Positions 1 to 8,273 of a stretch of 15,187 nucleotides of DNA are shown one piece after another. Each line of letters begins with the position of its first letter. Position 1 is the stretch's first letter. The position numbers were made by a program, and so were the translations under genes. Origin of the DNA: Jatrophihabitans sp. (GTDB lineage Bacteria; Actinomycetota; Actinomycetes; Mycobacteriales; Jatrophihabitantaceae); NCBI GenBank assembly GCA_025966255.1, contig JAOPVG010000181.1, positions 1 through 15,187 on the forward strand. The letters are read 5' to 3'. The notes beneath the pieces were generated by a model. That model was not told the DNA's origin and made no database searches. It saw only the letters and a program-made list of their open reading frames with translations.

Positions 1-1406
<1,406 letters not shown>

Positions 1407-1416
<10 letters not shown>

Positions 1417-1445
1417 GAGCGGGCTGCGTTCGCTCTCAATAGCGG
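1407..1445 (+). terminator. Hairpin overlapping the ahcY stop codon, probable terminator
   Basis: A perfect 15-bp inverted repeat: CCGCTATTGAGAGCG at 1407-1421 and CGCTCTCAATAGCGG at 1431-1445, separated by a 9-nt loop. The left arm contains the last ahcY codons and its TGA. No U-tract follows, as is common for actinobacterial hairpin terminators. Termination or mRNA 3'-end protection is inferred from position and stem strength. Confidence 0.75.
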
Positions 1446-1493
1446 ATGCCGCCTCTGCGGGACTTCACTGTTCTTGGCGCGTTCCAGCCCCAT

Positions 1494-1537
1494 CCGGCGG
1501 CTGCGCTGTTGCCTTCGGGTTCCAGCGCAGCCGCCGG
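1494..1537. terminator. Second hairpin between convergent genes, likely bidirectional terminator
   Basis: A perfect 15-bp inverted repeat: CCGGCGGCTGCGCTG at 1494-1508 and CAGCGCAGCCGCCGG at 1523-1537. On the + transcript the 14-nt loop can fold into a C(UUCG)G tetraloop, and TTT follows at 1538-1540. On the - strand it begins six bases after the SGNH hydrolase stop. It fits a terminator for that gene and a backup terminator for ahcY. Confidence 0.78.
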
Positions 1538-1543
1538 TTTGGA

Positions 1544-2350
1544 TCAACCGGCCGCTCCGGTGAAGGCGGGGAGGTATCCGCCGGACTGACCGGCCGCGGT
1601 CGGGTGGTAGGACTGGACGAGGTCGCTCCAGTCAACGTTGTGCAGCCAGGAACTGCTGCCGTCACAGATCTCGTGGCCGGCCGCGAACCGGGACCGCACG
1701 TCCGCGAAGGCGAAGCCGTGTCGGCCGGCCGCGGACTGGATCACGCCGTCGAGCACGTCGGCGCCCTCGTTGATCTTCGCCCGGGAGGTGTCGCTCAGCC
1801 CGACGCAGTACCAGACACCCACGTGATAGAAGCGCGGGTAGCTCAGCACCACGACACGGGCGTTGGGGGCATGGGCGCGGATGTTGTTGTAGACGGTGTC
1901 GAGTTTCCCTGGCAGCACCGTGCGGGCCTGGTTCTCGGCCGCATTCACCTCACTGACGCAGGTGCTCGTGCCGTACAGGACGCAATCCTGCATGACGCCG
2001 GCGAAGTTCACGTCGTTGCCGCCGATGGTGATGCTCACCAGGGTCGTGGCCGAACTCAGCGACGAGACCTGGTTGGCCGTCACGTCCGTCGTCTTCGCCC
2101 CTGAGCAGGCAACCGAGAGGTAGGACGCGGGGGCGTGCGCGGACGCCCACAGCTGCGTGTAGGCCAAGGTGCTGCGCAGACAGCTGCCGCTCGAAGCGGT
2201 GTAACTCCCCGAGCCGACACCTGAGGAGTAGGAGTCGCCGAGCGCGACGTAGCGGACCGACGTTGCGGCCTGGGCCGGACTAGCGCCCAGGACCAGAGCC
2301 AGGACGCAGCCGACAACGGCGGCGGCAAGCGGCAACCGAAACTTTGGCAC
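1544..2350 (-). CDS. Secreted SGNH/GDSL-family esterase or lipase
   Basis: A 268-residue secreted hydrolase, probably acting on lipid or ester substrates outside the cell. Residues 1-28 form a Sec signal peptide: basic start, hydrophobic core, and a likely cleavage site after SPAQA. Block I is GDSYSSG (38-44) with catalytic Ser40, block II has Gly84 in ACSGA, block III is GGND (110-113), and block V has His249 in SYHPT. Six cysteines in the mature part (57, 82, 123, 131, 182, 229) could form three disulfides, as in the Streptomyces rimosus lipase and S. scabies esterase type, which it resembles most. It starts at GTG, about eight bases after GGAGG. It sits alone on its strand, convergent with ahcY. 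The substrate cannot be told from sequence. Confidence 0.9.
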   Translation of the reverse strand: MPKFRLPLAAAVVGCVLALVLGASPAQAATSVRYVALGDSYSSGVGSGSYTASSGSCLRSTLAYTQLWASAHAPASYLSVACSGAKTTDVTANQVSSLSSATTLVSITIGGNDVNFAGVMQDCVLYGTSTCVSEVNAAENQARTVLPGKLDTVYNNIRAHAPNARVVVLSYPRFYHVGVWYCVGLSDTSRAKINEGADVLDGVIQSAAGRHGFAFADVRSRFAAGHEICDGSSSWLHNVDWSDLVQSYHPTAAGQSGGYLPAFTGAAG

Positions 2351-2374
2351 GGAGACCCTCCACTCGAAATGGGT

Positions 2375-2425
2375 GTAATGCGTGGGTTATCCCTAGCAGT
2401 CCCGACCTCAAGCCCGCGTAATGCG
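2375..2425. repeat. Direct repeat of GTAATGCG in the esterase upstream region
   Basis: GTAATGCG occurs at 2375-2382 and again at 2418-2425 (CGCATTAC on the esterase strand). The 43-bp spacing is about four helical turns. Both copies lie in the 105-bp gap upstream of the esterase GTG and downstream of the GNAT stop. I see no clear -35/-10 pair here. An operator role is only a possibility. Confidence 0.35.
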
Positions 2426-2455
2426 ACGTACCGTGCGGTATTGACTGTTCTATCG

Positions 2456-2773
2456 CTACGTAGTCGGTTCGTCGAATTGAGCGCGATATGCGTCGTCGAC
2501 CAGGTCTACGTACTCGGGGTGCTTACCGATGAAGGCCGCAACGAACGGGCAGAGCGGAACGACGATCTTGCCCTGCCGGCGAACGTCGTCCAATGCCTCG
2601 CGGGCCAGCGCCGAACCGACTCCCTTGCCTTCGAAGGCGGAGTCGATCTCGGTATGGGTGAAGACGATCCGGTCGTCCTCGCGGCGGTAGGCGGCGAACC
2701 CGGCCGGTTGATCGTCAACGGAGGCTTCGTATCGATTGCGCTGCGGGTTGTCGGCCACCTTGATCTCAGTCAT
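2456..2773 (-). CDS. Small GNAT-family N-acetyltransferase (YjdJ/COG2388 type)
   Basis: A 105-residue single-domain protein of the short GNAT class. Acetyl-CoA binding is indicated by FEGKGVGSALA (48-58), the shortened motif A of this class. The C-terminal pattern CPFVAAFIGKHPEY (75-88) is characteristic of the family that includes human NATD1 and E. coli YjdJ; its substrates are unknown. The ATG is preceded by a GAGG-containing stretch. It lies 27 bp downstream of the RDD gene on the same strand and may be cotranscribed with it. There is no membrane segment, so it should be cytosolic. The family call is firm, the function open. Confidence 0.88.
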   Translation of the reverse strand: MTEIKVADNPQRNRYEASVDDQPAGFAAYRREDDRIVFTHTEIDSAFEGKGVGSALAREALDDVRRQGKIVVPLCPFVAAFIGKHPEYVDLVDDAYRAQFDEPTT

Positions 2774-2800
2774 GGCCTCGATGCTCGCACGGCAGGCGCA

Positions 2801-3712
2801 CTACTGCGGACGAGCAAAAGGCGAGTCGGGCGGATTGTGCGGCGGGGCCGGCTGCGGCGGCCAGGGCGGCGGCGGCGGGGATGGCGGCGGCGTGGCCGGT
2901 CCAGGCGACTGCGGATACGACGGCGGCGCAGTCCACGCGGGCGCAGCGGCGGCCATGGCCCGACGTCGGCGTTCGGCGAGCACGCTGACCAACAGGGTGG
3001 GCGTCGGCGCGCCGGGCGGCGGAGGCGGCGAGGTCACCGCGAGCACCCGGCGGCGCAGGTCTTCCCCGAGCGCCATCTGCGCGGCCGGGCTCATGCCGTA
3101 GGCCCGGCTGATGAACTGCCGCGTGCTGAGGGCAAGTCGGTCGTCGAAGCGATGCAGATCGAGGGACAGCACCCACGGCTGCAGCGCGGGCGGCACCCAC
3201 GCCGGCGGCGTCGCCAAGGCCTGCGGCGCCGAGCGTTCGTTGAGCACCACGGTGCCGGCCATCATGTCGCCCAGTCGCTTCTCCCGGGCGCTGACGCTGA
3301 TGGTCACCAGACCGGCGATCGTGGTCAGCGGGAACAGCAGGCCGGGCTTCTCGAGTACGAGGCCGGCGAGCCCGCGCACCAGCGCCTGTCGGAATCCGAT
3401 CGGGCCGCCGTCGTCGCGCACCACGCGCAGACCCAGGCAGAGCTTGCCGACGGTGCGTCCCCGCGTCGTCCACTCCATGACGATCGGGTAGCCCGCGAGC
3501 ACCAGGACGATCTCGATGATCGCGACCGCCGAGAGTGCCGCAGAGTCGCCGCTGCCCGCGACGGCGATGTCGATGAGGATCAGCACCAGGTAGGCCGCGG
3601 CCTGGACGACGGCGTCGATCAGCGCCGCAATCGTGCGCGATCCGACGCCGGCGGGCTGCAGAGACAGGCGCACACCCTCGCCCGAGACCAGCGCCGTCGC
3701 GTTCGGATCCAT
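2801..3712 (-). CDS. RDD-family membrane protein with proline-rich tail
   Basis: A 303-residue membrane protein of unknown function. The RDD domain spans about 15-160: Arg26 and Asp33 in GSRTIAALID, the TTRGRTVGKLCLGLRVV segment after the second helix, and Asp149 in GDMMAGT. Hydrophobic segments lie near 28-52, 58-80 and 123-140. Beyond the domain is a soluble region (160-228), then a Pro/Ala-rich tail (228-303) that is probably disordered. The ATG at 3712 was chosen because the domain begins just after it and a promoter -10 lies six bases upstream, suggesting a leaderless mRNA. A longer upstream reading would be antisense to SpoIIM. RDD and SpoIIM genes are regular partners in actinobacterial genomes, here divergent. 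Confidence 0.9.
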   Translation of the reverse strand: MDPNATALVSGEGVRLSLQPAGVGSRTIAALIDAVVQAAAYLVLILIDIAVAGSGDSAALSAVAIIEIVLVLAGYPIVMEWTTRGRTVGKLCLGLRVVRDDGGPIGFRQALVRGLAGLVLEKPGLLFPLTTIAGLVTISVSAREKRLGDMMAGTVVLNERSAPQALATPPAWVPPALQPWVLSLDLHRFDDRLALSTRQFISRAYGMSPAAQMALGEDLRRRVLAVTSPPPPPGAPTPTLLVSVLAERRRRAMAAAAPAWTAPPSYPQSPGPATPPPSPPPPPWPPQPAPPHNPPDSPFARPQ

Positions 3713-3718
3713 TCGGGC

Positions 3719-3724
3719 ACTGTA
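3719..3724 (-). promoter_or_regulatory. Probable -10 element for a leaderless RDD mRNA
   Basis: On the - strand TACAGT is followed by six bases (GCCCGA) and then the ATG. TANNNT at this distance is the usual arrangement for leaderless actinobacterial transcripts. No Shine-Dalgarno sequence precedes the gene. A weak -35 (CCGACC, 3743-3748) lies 18 bases upstream. Confidence 0.55.
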
Positions 3725-3750
3725 GATCGTTGCCGCCGGCGTGGTCGGCC

Positions 3751-3756
3751 TAGACT
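3751..3756 (+). promoter_or_regulatory. Possible -10 element for the SpoIIM-like gene
   Basis: TAGACT matches TANNNT and ends ten bases before the GTG start. The start has no Shine-Dalgarno sequence, so a very short or absent leader is likely. TTGCCG at 3730-3735 could be a -35, but the 15-bp spacer is short. This is weaker than the opposing element. Confidence 0.4.
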
Positions 3757-3766
3757 TCCCGGCACT

Positions 3767-4762
3767 GTGGATGTCGACTCCTTCATTGCCCAGCACTCCT
3801 GGGAATGGCAGCGCCTGGACGAGTTGGCCGGGCGACGGCGCCTCGACGGCGCCGAGGCCGATGAACTCGTCGCGCTGTATCGCCAAGTCGCCACCCACCT
3901 CGCGCTCGTCCAGTCCCGCGCGCCCGACCCGGCGCTCGCCGCGCGCCTGTCCCGACTGCTCGCCCGCGGGCGGGCCGCGGCGGTCGGCACGCCGCGCACG
4001 CGAGGCTGGGCCGCCTTCGCCCGTGGGCTGACCGTCGACTTCCCGGTCACCGTCTACCGCACCTGGCGCTGGTCGGTCGGGGTCGCGCTGGTCAGCATCG
4101 GGGCGTCGGCAGCAATGTGGCTGTGGCTGCGCGCCCACCCGGACCGGATCCATCGCGTGCTGCCCGACAGTGAGGTGCACCAGCTCGTCGAGCACGACTT
4201 CAAGGACTACTACACGGCGCATCCCGCGCAGTCGTTCGCCGCCCAGGTCTGGACGAACAACGCGCTGGTAGCCGCGCTCGCGCTCTTCCTCGGCGTGACG
4301 GTGCTGGGGACGCTCTACGTGCTGTGGCAGAACACGGTCAACATCGGTCTCGTCGGCGGCATCATGATCGCGTCGGGGAAGTCGAGCCTGTTCTTCGGAC
4401 TGATCCTGCCGCACGGCCTGCTCGAGTTGAGCGCGGTGTTCGTGGCGGGCGGGATCGGTCTGCGCACCGGCTGGGCGTGGATCGCCCCGGGGCGCCTGCC
4501 GCGCTCGCAGTCGCTCGCCGAAGCCGGGCGGATGGCCGGTGTCGCCGCGCTCGGCCTGGCCGGCGTGCTGCTCGTGTCGGGCGTCATCGAGGCGTTCGTG
4601 ACGCCGTCCGGCCTGCCCACGGCGGCGCGGATCAGCATCGGCGCGGTGGCCGAGATCGCGTTCGTCACCTACGTCGTGGTGTTCGGGCGCCGCGGGGTGC
4701 GAGCCGGGGCCACCGGCGACCTGCTCGAGGGCGAACGCGAGGATCTCGCTCCGGTCGCCTGA
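3767..4762 (+). CDS. SpoIIM-like (stage II sporulation protein M family) membrane protein
   Basis: A 331-residue integral membrane protein. The N-terminal soluble part (1-90) opens VDVDSFIAQHSWEWQRLDEL, as in mycobacterial homologues, which supports the GTG start at 3767. Hydrophobic segments lie near 102-120, 165-187, 190-232, 255-275 and 290-306. The family signature is LPHGLLELSAVFVAGGIGLR (214-233), containing the HGxxE motif, with WxNN (162-165) upstream. In Bacillus, SpoIIM joins SpoIID and SpoIIP in septal peptidoglycan remodelling. Neither partner is here, so a sporulation role should not be assumed. It diverges from RDD and runs tail to tail into DUF58 with 13 bp between. A role with the MoxR operon is inferred from recurring gene neighbourhoods. 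Confidence 0.9.
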   Translation: MDVDSFIAQHSWEWQRLDELAGRRRLDGAEADELVALYRQVATHLALVQSRAPDPALAARLSRLLARGRAAAVGTPRTRGWAAFARGLTVDFPVTVYRTWRWSVGVALVSIGASAAMWLWLRAHPDRIHRVLPDSEVHQLVEHDFKDYYTAHPAQSFAAQVWTNNALVAALALFLGVTVLGTLYVLWQNTVNIGLVGGIMIASGKSSLFFGLILPHGLLELSAVFVAGGIGLRTGWAWIAPGRLPRSQSLAEAGRMAGVAALGLAGVLLVSGVIEAFVTPSGLPTAARISIGAVAEIAFVTYVVVFGRRGVRAGATGDLLEGEREDLAPVA

Positions 4763-4775
4763 CCACTTGTGGCGG

Positions 4776-6059
4776 TCAGAGGCGGCCCGCGGCCTTGAGG
4801 TCGAGGTAGGTGTCGGCCACGTGCGAGGCGAACACCTCGGTCGGGGCCTGCACCACGTGCGCGCCCAGTGCGCCGAGCTGCTCGACGACGACGGCCCGCT
4901 TCGCGCTGGTGAGCTCAGCCGCCGCGGCCAGGTAGACGTCGCCCGCGTCGGCGCGAGCGGCCGCGAGCCGGGCCAACGCCGGATCCGTCGCGGACGCGAC
5001 GATCACCTCGTGCCGCGCCGCGAGCACTCGTGCCGCCGGCAGCAGCCCGGTGTCGGCCGCGGTGTCGAGCGCACTGAACAGCACCACCAGCGAGCGCTTC
5101 GACACCTGCCGTAGCACCTCGGCCGCAAGCAGCTGCGGGTCGGTCTCGACGAGCGCCGGCTCGAGCGGGGCCAACGCGCCGACGAGCCGGGGCAGCACGT
5201 CGCGTCCCGAAGCGAGCCCCAGCCGGGCGCGCACCGAAATGTCGGCCGCGATCAGCGCAACGCGATCACCCGCTCGGGCCGCCAGTGCACCCAGCAGCAG
5301 ACACGCGTCGAGCGCGGCGTCGAGGCGGGGCTCGTCGCCGAGGCGGGCGGCCGACGACCGTCCGGTGTCGATCGCCAGGACGATCTGCCGATCGCGTTCG
5401 GGTCGCCACGTGCGAACCACGAGATCGCGGGACCGGGCGGTGGCCCGCCAATCGATGGCGCGCACGTCGTCGCCGATCACATAGGCGCGCAACGAGTCGA
5501 ACTCGCTGCCTTGGCCGCGTTGCCGTACCAGCACCGCGCCGTCGATCTGCCGCAGCCGCGACAGCTTCTCCGGCAGGAACCGGCGGGACGCGAAGGCCGG
5601 CAACACCTGCAGCGTGCCCGGCACGTCGAGCTGGCGCTGCCTCGCGGCCAGTCCCAGGGGGCCGTGCGAGCGGATCGTCACCCGTCCGGCGCGCCGCTCA
5701 CCTCGTCGGGTCGGGACGAGAGCGGTGACGACGTGGCGCCGCTCGCCGGGCCGCACGACCACGTCCTGACTGCGGGGCGAGGCGCCGGCCGATGGCACCC
5801 ACGCGTCACGGGCGAGCGCCAGCAGAACCCGGCGGCCGGTGTTGGCGATCACCAGCACCGTCTCGCCGCGCTCGGTTAGCCGGACCGGTGCGCTGACGTC
5901 GCGGACGATCCGCAGATCGGCAATGCGGCCCGCCAGCGCGAGGTCGATGCCGACCGACACGATCAGCGCCGCGGCGAAGATCAGCACGGCGGCCGTCGAC
6001 CACGCCGCAAGCAGCACGCCGAGCGCCGCAAGTGCGACGAGCCGACCGGTGAGCACCAT
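4776..6059 (-). CDS. DUF58-family protein (vWA-like), MoxR partner
   Basis: A 427-residue protein, last gene of the - strand operon. Two adjacent hydrophobic segments (about 5-40) anchor it in the membrane. The DUF58 signature is GSEFDSLRAYVIGDDVRAID (184-203) followed by WRATARS. Next comes a vWA-like strand IVLAIDTGRSS (226-236), where DTGRS replaces the usual metal-site DxSxS. DUF58 proteins are almost always encoded next to MoxR ATPases and are believed to be adaptors or targets of them; the biochemical role is unproven. The ATG lies ten bases after the MoxR stop without a clear Shine-Dalgarno sequence, so translation is probably coupled. Family assignment is secure. Confidence 0.93.
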   Translation of the reverse strand: MVLTGRLVALAALGVLLAAWSTAAVLIFAAALIVSVGIDLALAGRIADLRIVRDVSAPVRLTERGETVLVIANTGRRVLLALARDAWVPSAGASPRSQDVVVRPGERRHVVTALVPTRRGERRAGRVTIRSHGPLGLAARQRQLDVPGTLQVLPAFASRRFLPEKLSRLRQIDGAVLVRQRGQGSEFDSLRAYVIGDDVRAIDWRATARSRDLVVRTWRPERDRQIVLAIDTGRSSAARLGDEPRLDAALDACLLLGALAARAGDRVALIAADISVRARLGLASGRDVLPRLVGALAPLEPALVETDPQLLAAEVLRQVSKRSLVVLFSALDTAADTGLLPAARVLAARHEVIVASATDPALARLAAARADAGDVYLAAAAELTSAKRAVVVEQLGALGAHVVQAPTEVFASHVADTYLDLKAAGRL

Positions 6060-6069
6060 CAGCGAACCG

Positions 6070-7038
6070 TCACCGCGGTACCGGCACCGAGGCCAACACG
6101 GTCTCGAGCACGCCGTCGACGGCCACGCCTTCGAGCTCGGCCTCGGGCCGCAGTTGGATGCGGTGCCGGAACGTCGGGCGGGCCAGCGATTGCACGTCGT
6201 CGGGTGTCACGAAGTCGCGGCCGGACAGCCACGCCCACGCCCGCGACGTGGCCAGCAGTGCGGTCGCACCACGGGGCGAGACGCCGAGGGCCGCTGACGG
6301 CGCCTGCCGGGTCGCGCGGGCCAACTCGACGATGTAGCTGAGGATCGCGGGGTCGATGCGCACCTGACGCACTGCCCGCGATGCCGCCCGCAGATCGTCC
6401 GCGCTGGCGACGGGCGCGATGCCGGCGGCGGCGAGATCGCGCGGATCGAACCCCGCGGCGTGCGCGGCCAGCACCCGCGTCTCGGTGTCGCGGTCAGGCA
6501 GCGGCATCGTGACCTTGAGCATGAAGCGATCCAGCTGGGCTTCCGGCAGTGGATAGGTGCCCTCGTACTCGACCGGGTTCTGCGTGGCGATGACGCAGAA
6601 CGGATCCGGCAGCAAATGTGGGTGCCCGTCGTCGGACACCTGGCGCTCCTCCATCGCCTCCAACAGCGCGGACTGCGTCTTCGGCGGTGTCCGGTTGATC
6701 TCGTCAGCAAGCAGCAGGTTGGTGAACACGGGACCTTCGCGGAACACGAACTTGCTCGTGCCGGTGTCGTAGATCAACGAGCCCGTGACGTCGCCGGGCA
6801 TCAGGTCGGCCGTGAACTGGATGCGAGTGGTGGTGAGATCCAGCGCGGCGGCGAGCGCCCGCACCAGCAGCGTCTTCGCCACGCCGGGAACGCCCTCGAT
6901 CAGGACGTGCCCGCGGCAGAGCAGTCCGATCAGCAGGCCGGTGACTGCGGCGTCCTGCCCGACGACGGCCTTGCCCACCTCGGCGCGCAACCGCACCAGG
7001 CTGTCCCGGGCACTAGCGCCTCGAGGCAATTCAGTCAC
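6070..7038 (-). CDS. MoxR-family AAA+ ATPase
   Basis: A 322-residue cytosolic ATPase of the MoxR class, probably a hexameric chaperone that remodels or matures partner proteins. Walker A is GVPGVAKT (49-56), Walker B LLLADE (108-113), sensor 1 ATQNP (151-155), and the arginine-finger region LDRF (169-172). The C-terminal lid contains SPRGA and DFVTPDDVQ, typical of MoxR. Length and order match the family with no missing residue. The GTG start at 7038 has AAGGAG five bases upstream and overlaps the DUF4350 stop as GTGA, implying coupled translation. DUF58 follows ten bases on. The target protein is not known. Confidence 0.95.
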   Translation of the reverse strand: MTELPRGASARDSLVRLRAEVGKAVVGQDAAVTGLLIGLLCRGHVLIEGVPGVAKTLLVRALAAALDLTTTRIQFTADLMPGDVTGSLIYDTGTSKFVFREGPVFTNLLLADEINRTPPKTQSALLEAMEERQVSDDGHPHLLPDPFCVIATQNPVEYEGTYPLPEAQLDRFMLKVTMPLPDRDTETRVLAAHAAGFDPRDLAAAGIAPVASADDLRAASRAVRQVRIDPAILSYIVELARATRQAPSAALGVSPRGATALLATSRAWAWLSGRDFVTPDDVQSLARPTFRHRIQLRPEAELEGVAVDGVLETVLASVPVPR

Positions 7039-8273
7039 CGGTGCTCCTTGTCTGTGCGTGCGTCTGTCGGCGCCGCTGGGCGTGCGTCTGGCCGTGCGTG
7101 TGTCCGTGCGTCTGACTGGGCAACGACCCGGGCGCTGACCGCGCCGCCGACGGCGGTCTCGAGCCGGTCCAGATCGATGGCCAGCCGTAAGAGCATGGCG
7201 TCGTCCGCAGGCGCCGGGCCGCCGAGCAGCCACGCCACCTCGGCGGGCGAGCGCCCCACGACCGGGGCGACGGCCACCGCTACCTGATCCGGTGTCGCAC
7301 CCCGGGGCAGGGCGACCCGCGCCCGGATCCGCTCCTTGGCCGCCGCGCGCAATGCCGCCGCCGCCCGATCGCGAGCGCCGGCCCGCAGGTAGAGACGACC
7401 GTGCCCTTCGACGACCTCGGCCGAGCGGACGATCACCGGCAGCGGCTCCGTCACGACGCCGCCGAGCCGACGCGCCCGCCACAGGACCAGCAACGCGCCA
7501 ACGGCGATCAGCCACCAGAACGCGCGGTAGGCGCCGTCGGGAAACAGATCCCAGATGCTCGCCGGGCCCGATCCCGCCGCGTCGCCCCCGGGTCGCAGCC
7601 ACACGACATCGCGGACCGTCCGATCGGCGGTGATGGCGTTGACGTCGAGTGCGGCGACGCCGGCGCCGGCGAGTGTGTCGTTCTGCAGCAGCTTTGCCGA
7701 GCCCAGCAGCACCAGGTTCGGCGCAGAGACGACGGCGCCGCCGTAACAACTGGTCGCGTCGACGCGGCCGACGTCGTACGGGACGACGTCGTCGGGCAGC
7801 GCGATACGGCCAGCGGCAATTGCTCCCGCATCGCGGCAACCTGGGAACTCGTCGCCCCGGCCGTTCGGATCGAGCGATACCCCGGGCGCCACTGCGGTCG
7901 TCGCTCGGGTGCCCGGCTCGACGAGCACGAGCCGGCCCGGCGCTGCCGCCAGTCGCTGCAGTTGATCGGTCGAGTAGGCGTCGGGGGCGGTGACGAGCAC
8001 GGTGCCGCTGCCGGCGATGGCGGTGTTCAGGTCCGTGGTCGGCACCACCGTGGCGCCGTACCCAGCGAGGATCCGGACGAGCGCCTTGCTGCCGTTCGTG
8101 CGCGCGGAGATCGGATCGAGCGGCTGGCCCGGGCGATCCGCCAGCGAGCCGACGAGCACCGCACCGAGGACGATGACGAGGGCGAGCACCAGCCCGACCC
8201 GCAGGCGTTGCCACGCGGGTCGGACCAGCGCGCCGGCGGCGATTTCGCGCGGCGCCGGAGTCGACATCACCAC
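7035..8273 (-). CDS. DUF4350-domain membrane protein
   Basis: About 412 residues, conserved but uncharacterised. One membrane helix lies near 25-44 and another near 250-267, with a DUF4350 domain between them, likely outside the membrane. That domain holds two cysteines (146 and 176) that could form a disulfide. The cytosolic C-terminal part is Ala/Arg-rich and ends in a four-residue repeat (DART, HARP, DARP and similar, about 388-409) encoded by a 12-bp DNA repeat. Three starts compete: GTG 8273, GTG 8270 (GTGA overlap with the DUF4129 stop) and ATG 8267. GAGGGG upstream is best spaced for 8273. The 3' end overlaps MoxR by four bases. It is a standard member of actinobacterial MoxR operons. 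Confidence 0.85.
   Translation of the reverse strand: MVMSTPAPREIAAGALVRPAWQRLRVGLVLALVIVLGAVLVGSLADRPGQPLDPISARTNGSKALVRILAGYGATVVPTTDLNTAIAGSGTVLVTAPDAYSTDQLQRLAAAPGRLVLVEPGTRATTAVAPGVSLDPNGRGDEFPGCRDAGAIAAGRIALPDDVVPYDVGRVDATSCYGGAVVSAPNLVLLGSAKLLQNDTLAGAGVAALDVNAITADRTVRDVVWLRPGGDAAGSGPASIWDLFPDGAYRAFWWLIAVGALLVLWRARRLGGVVTEPLPVIVRSAEVVEGHGRLYLRAGARDRAAAALRAAAKERIRARVALPRGATPDQVAVAVAPVVGRSPAEVAWLLGGPAPADDAMLLRLAIDLDRLETAVGGAVSARVVAQSDARTHARPDARPAAPTDARTDKEHR
7056..7116 (-). repeat. Degenerate 12-bp tandem repeat at the 3' end of the DUF4350 gene
   Basis: Three clear 12-bp copies of CGTGCGTSTGNC (+ strand) lie at 7081-7092, 7093-7104 and 7105-7116. One decayed and one further copy lie towards 7056. 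Read on the - strand they encode DART/HARP/DARP-like quartets. The array ends about 18 bases before the MoxR start. Confidence 0.7.

Noticed and set aside
2369..3766. Long open + strand reading continuing upstream of the SpoIIM start
   Set aside because: It is antisense to RDD and GNAT, is Arg/Gly-rich and lacks family features. High-GC frames stay open by chance.
3713..4414. N-terminal extension of the RDD reading frame on the - strand
   Set aside because: It runs antisense through SpoIIM, and the RDD domain begins right after ATG 3712, which has its own -10 element.
3767..4762. SpoIIM as evidence for endospore formation
   Set aside because: SpoIIM-like proteins are widespread in non-sporulating actinobacteria, and no other engulfment gene is present.
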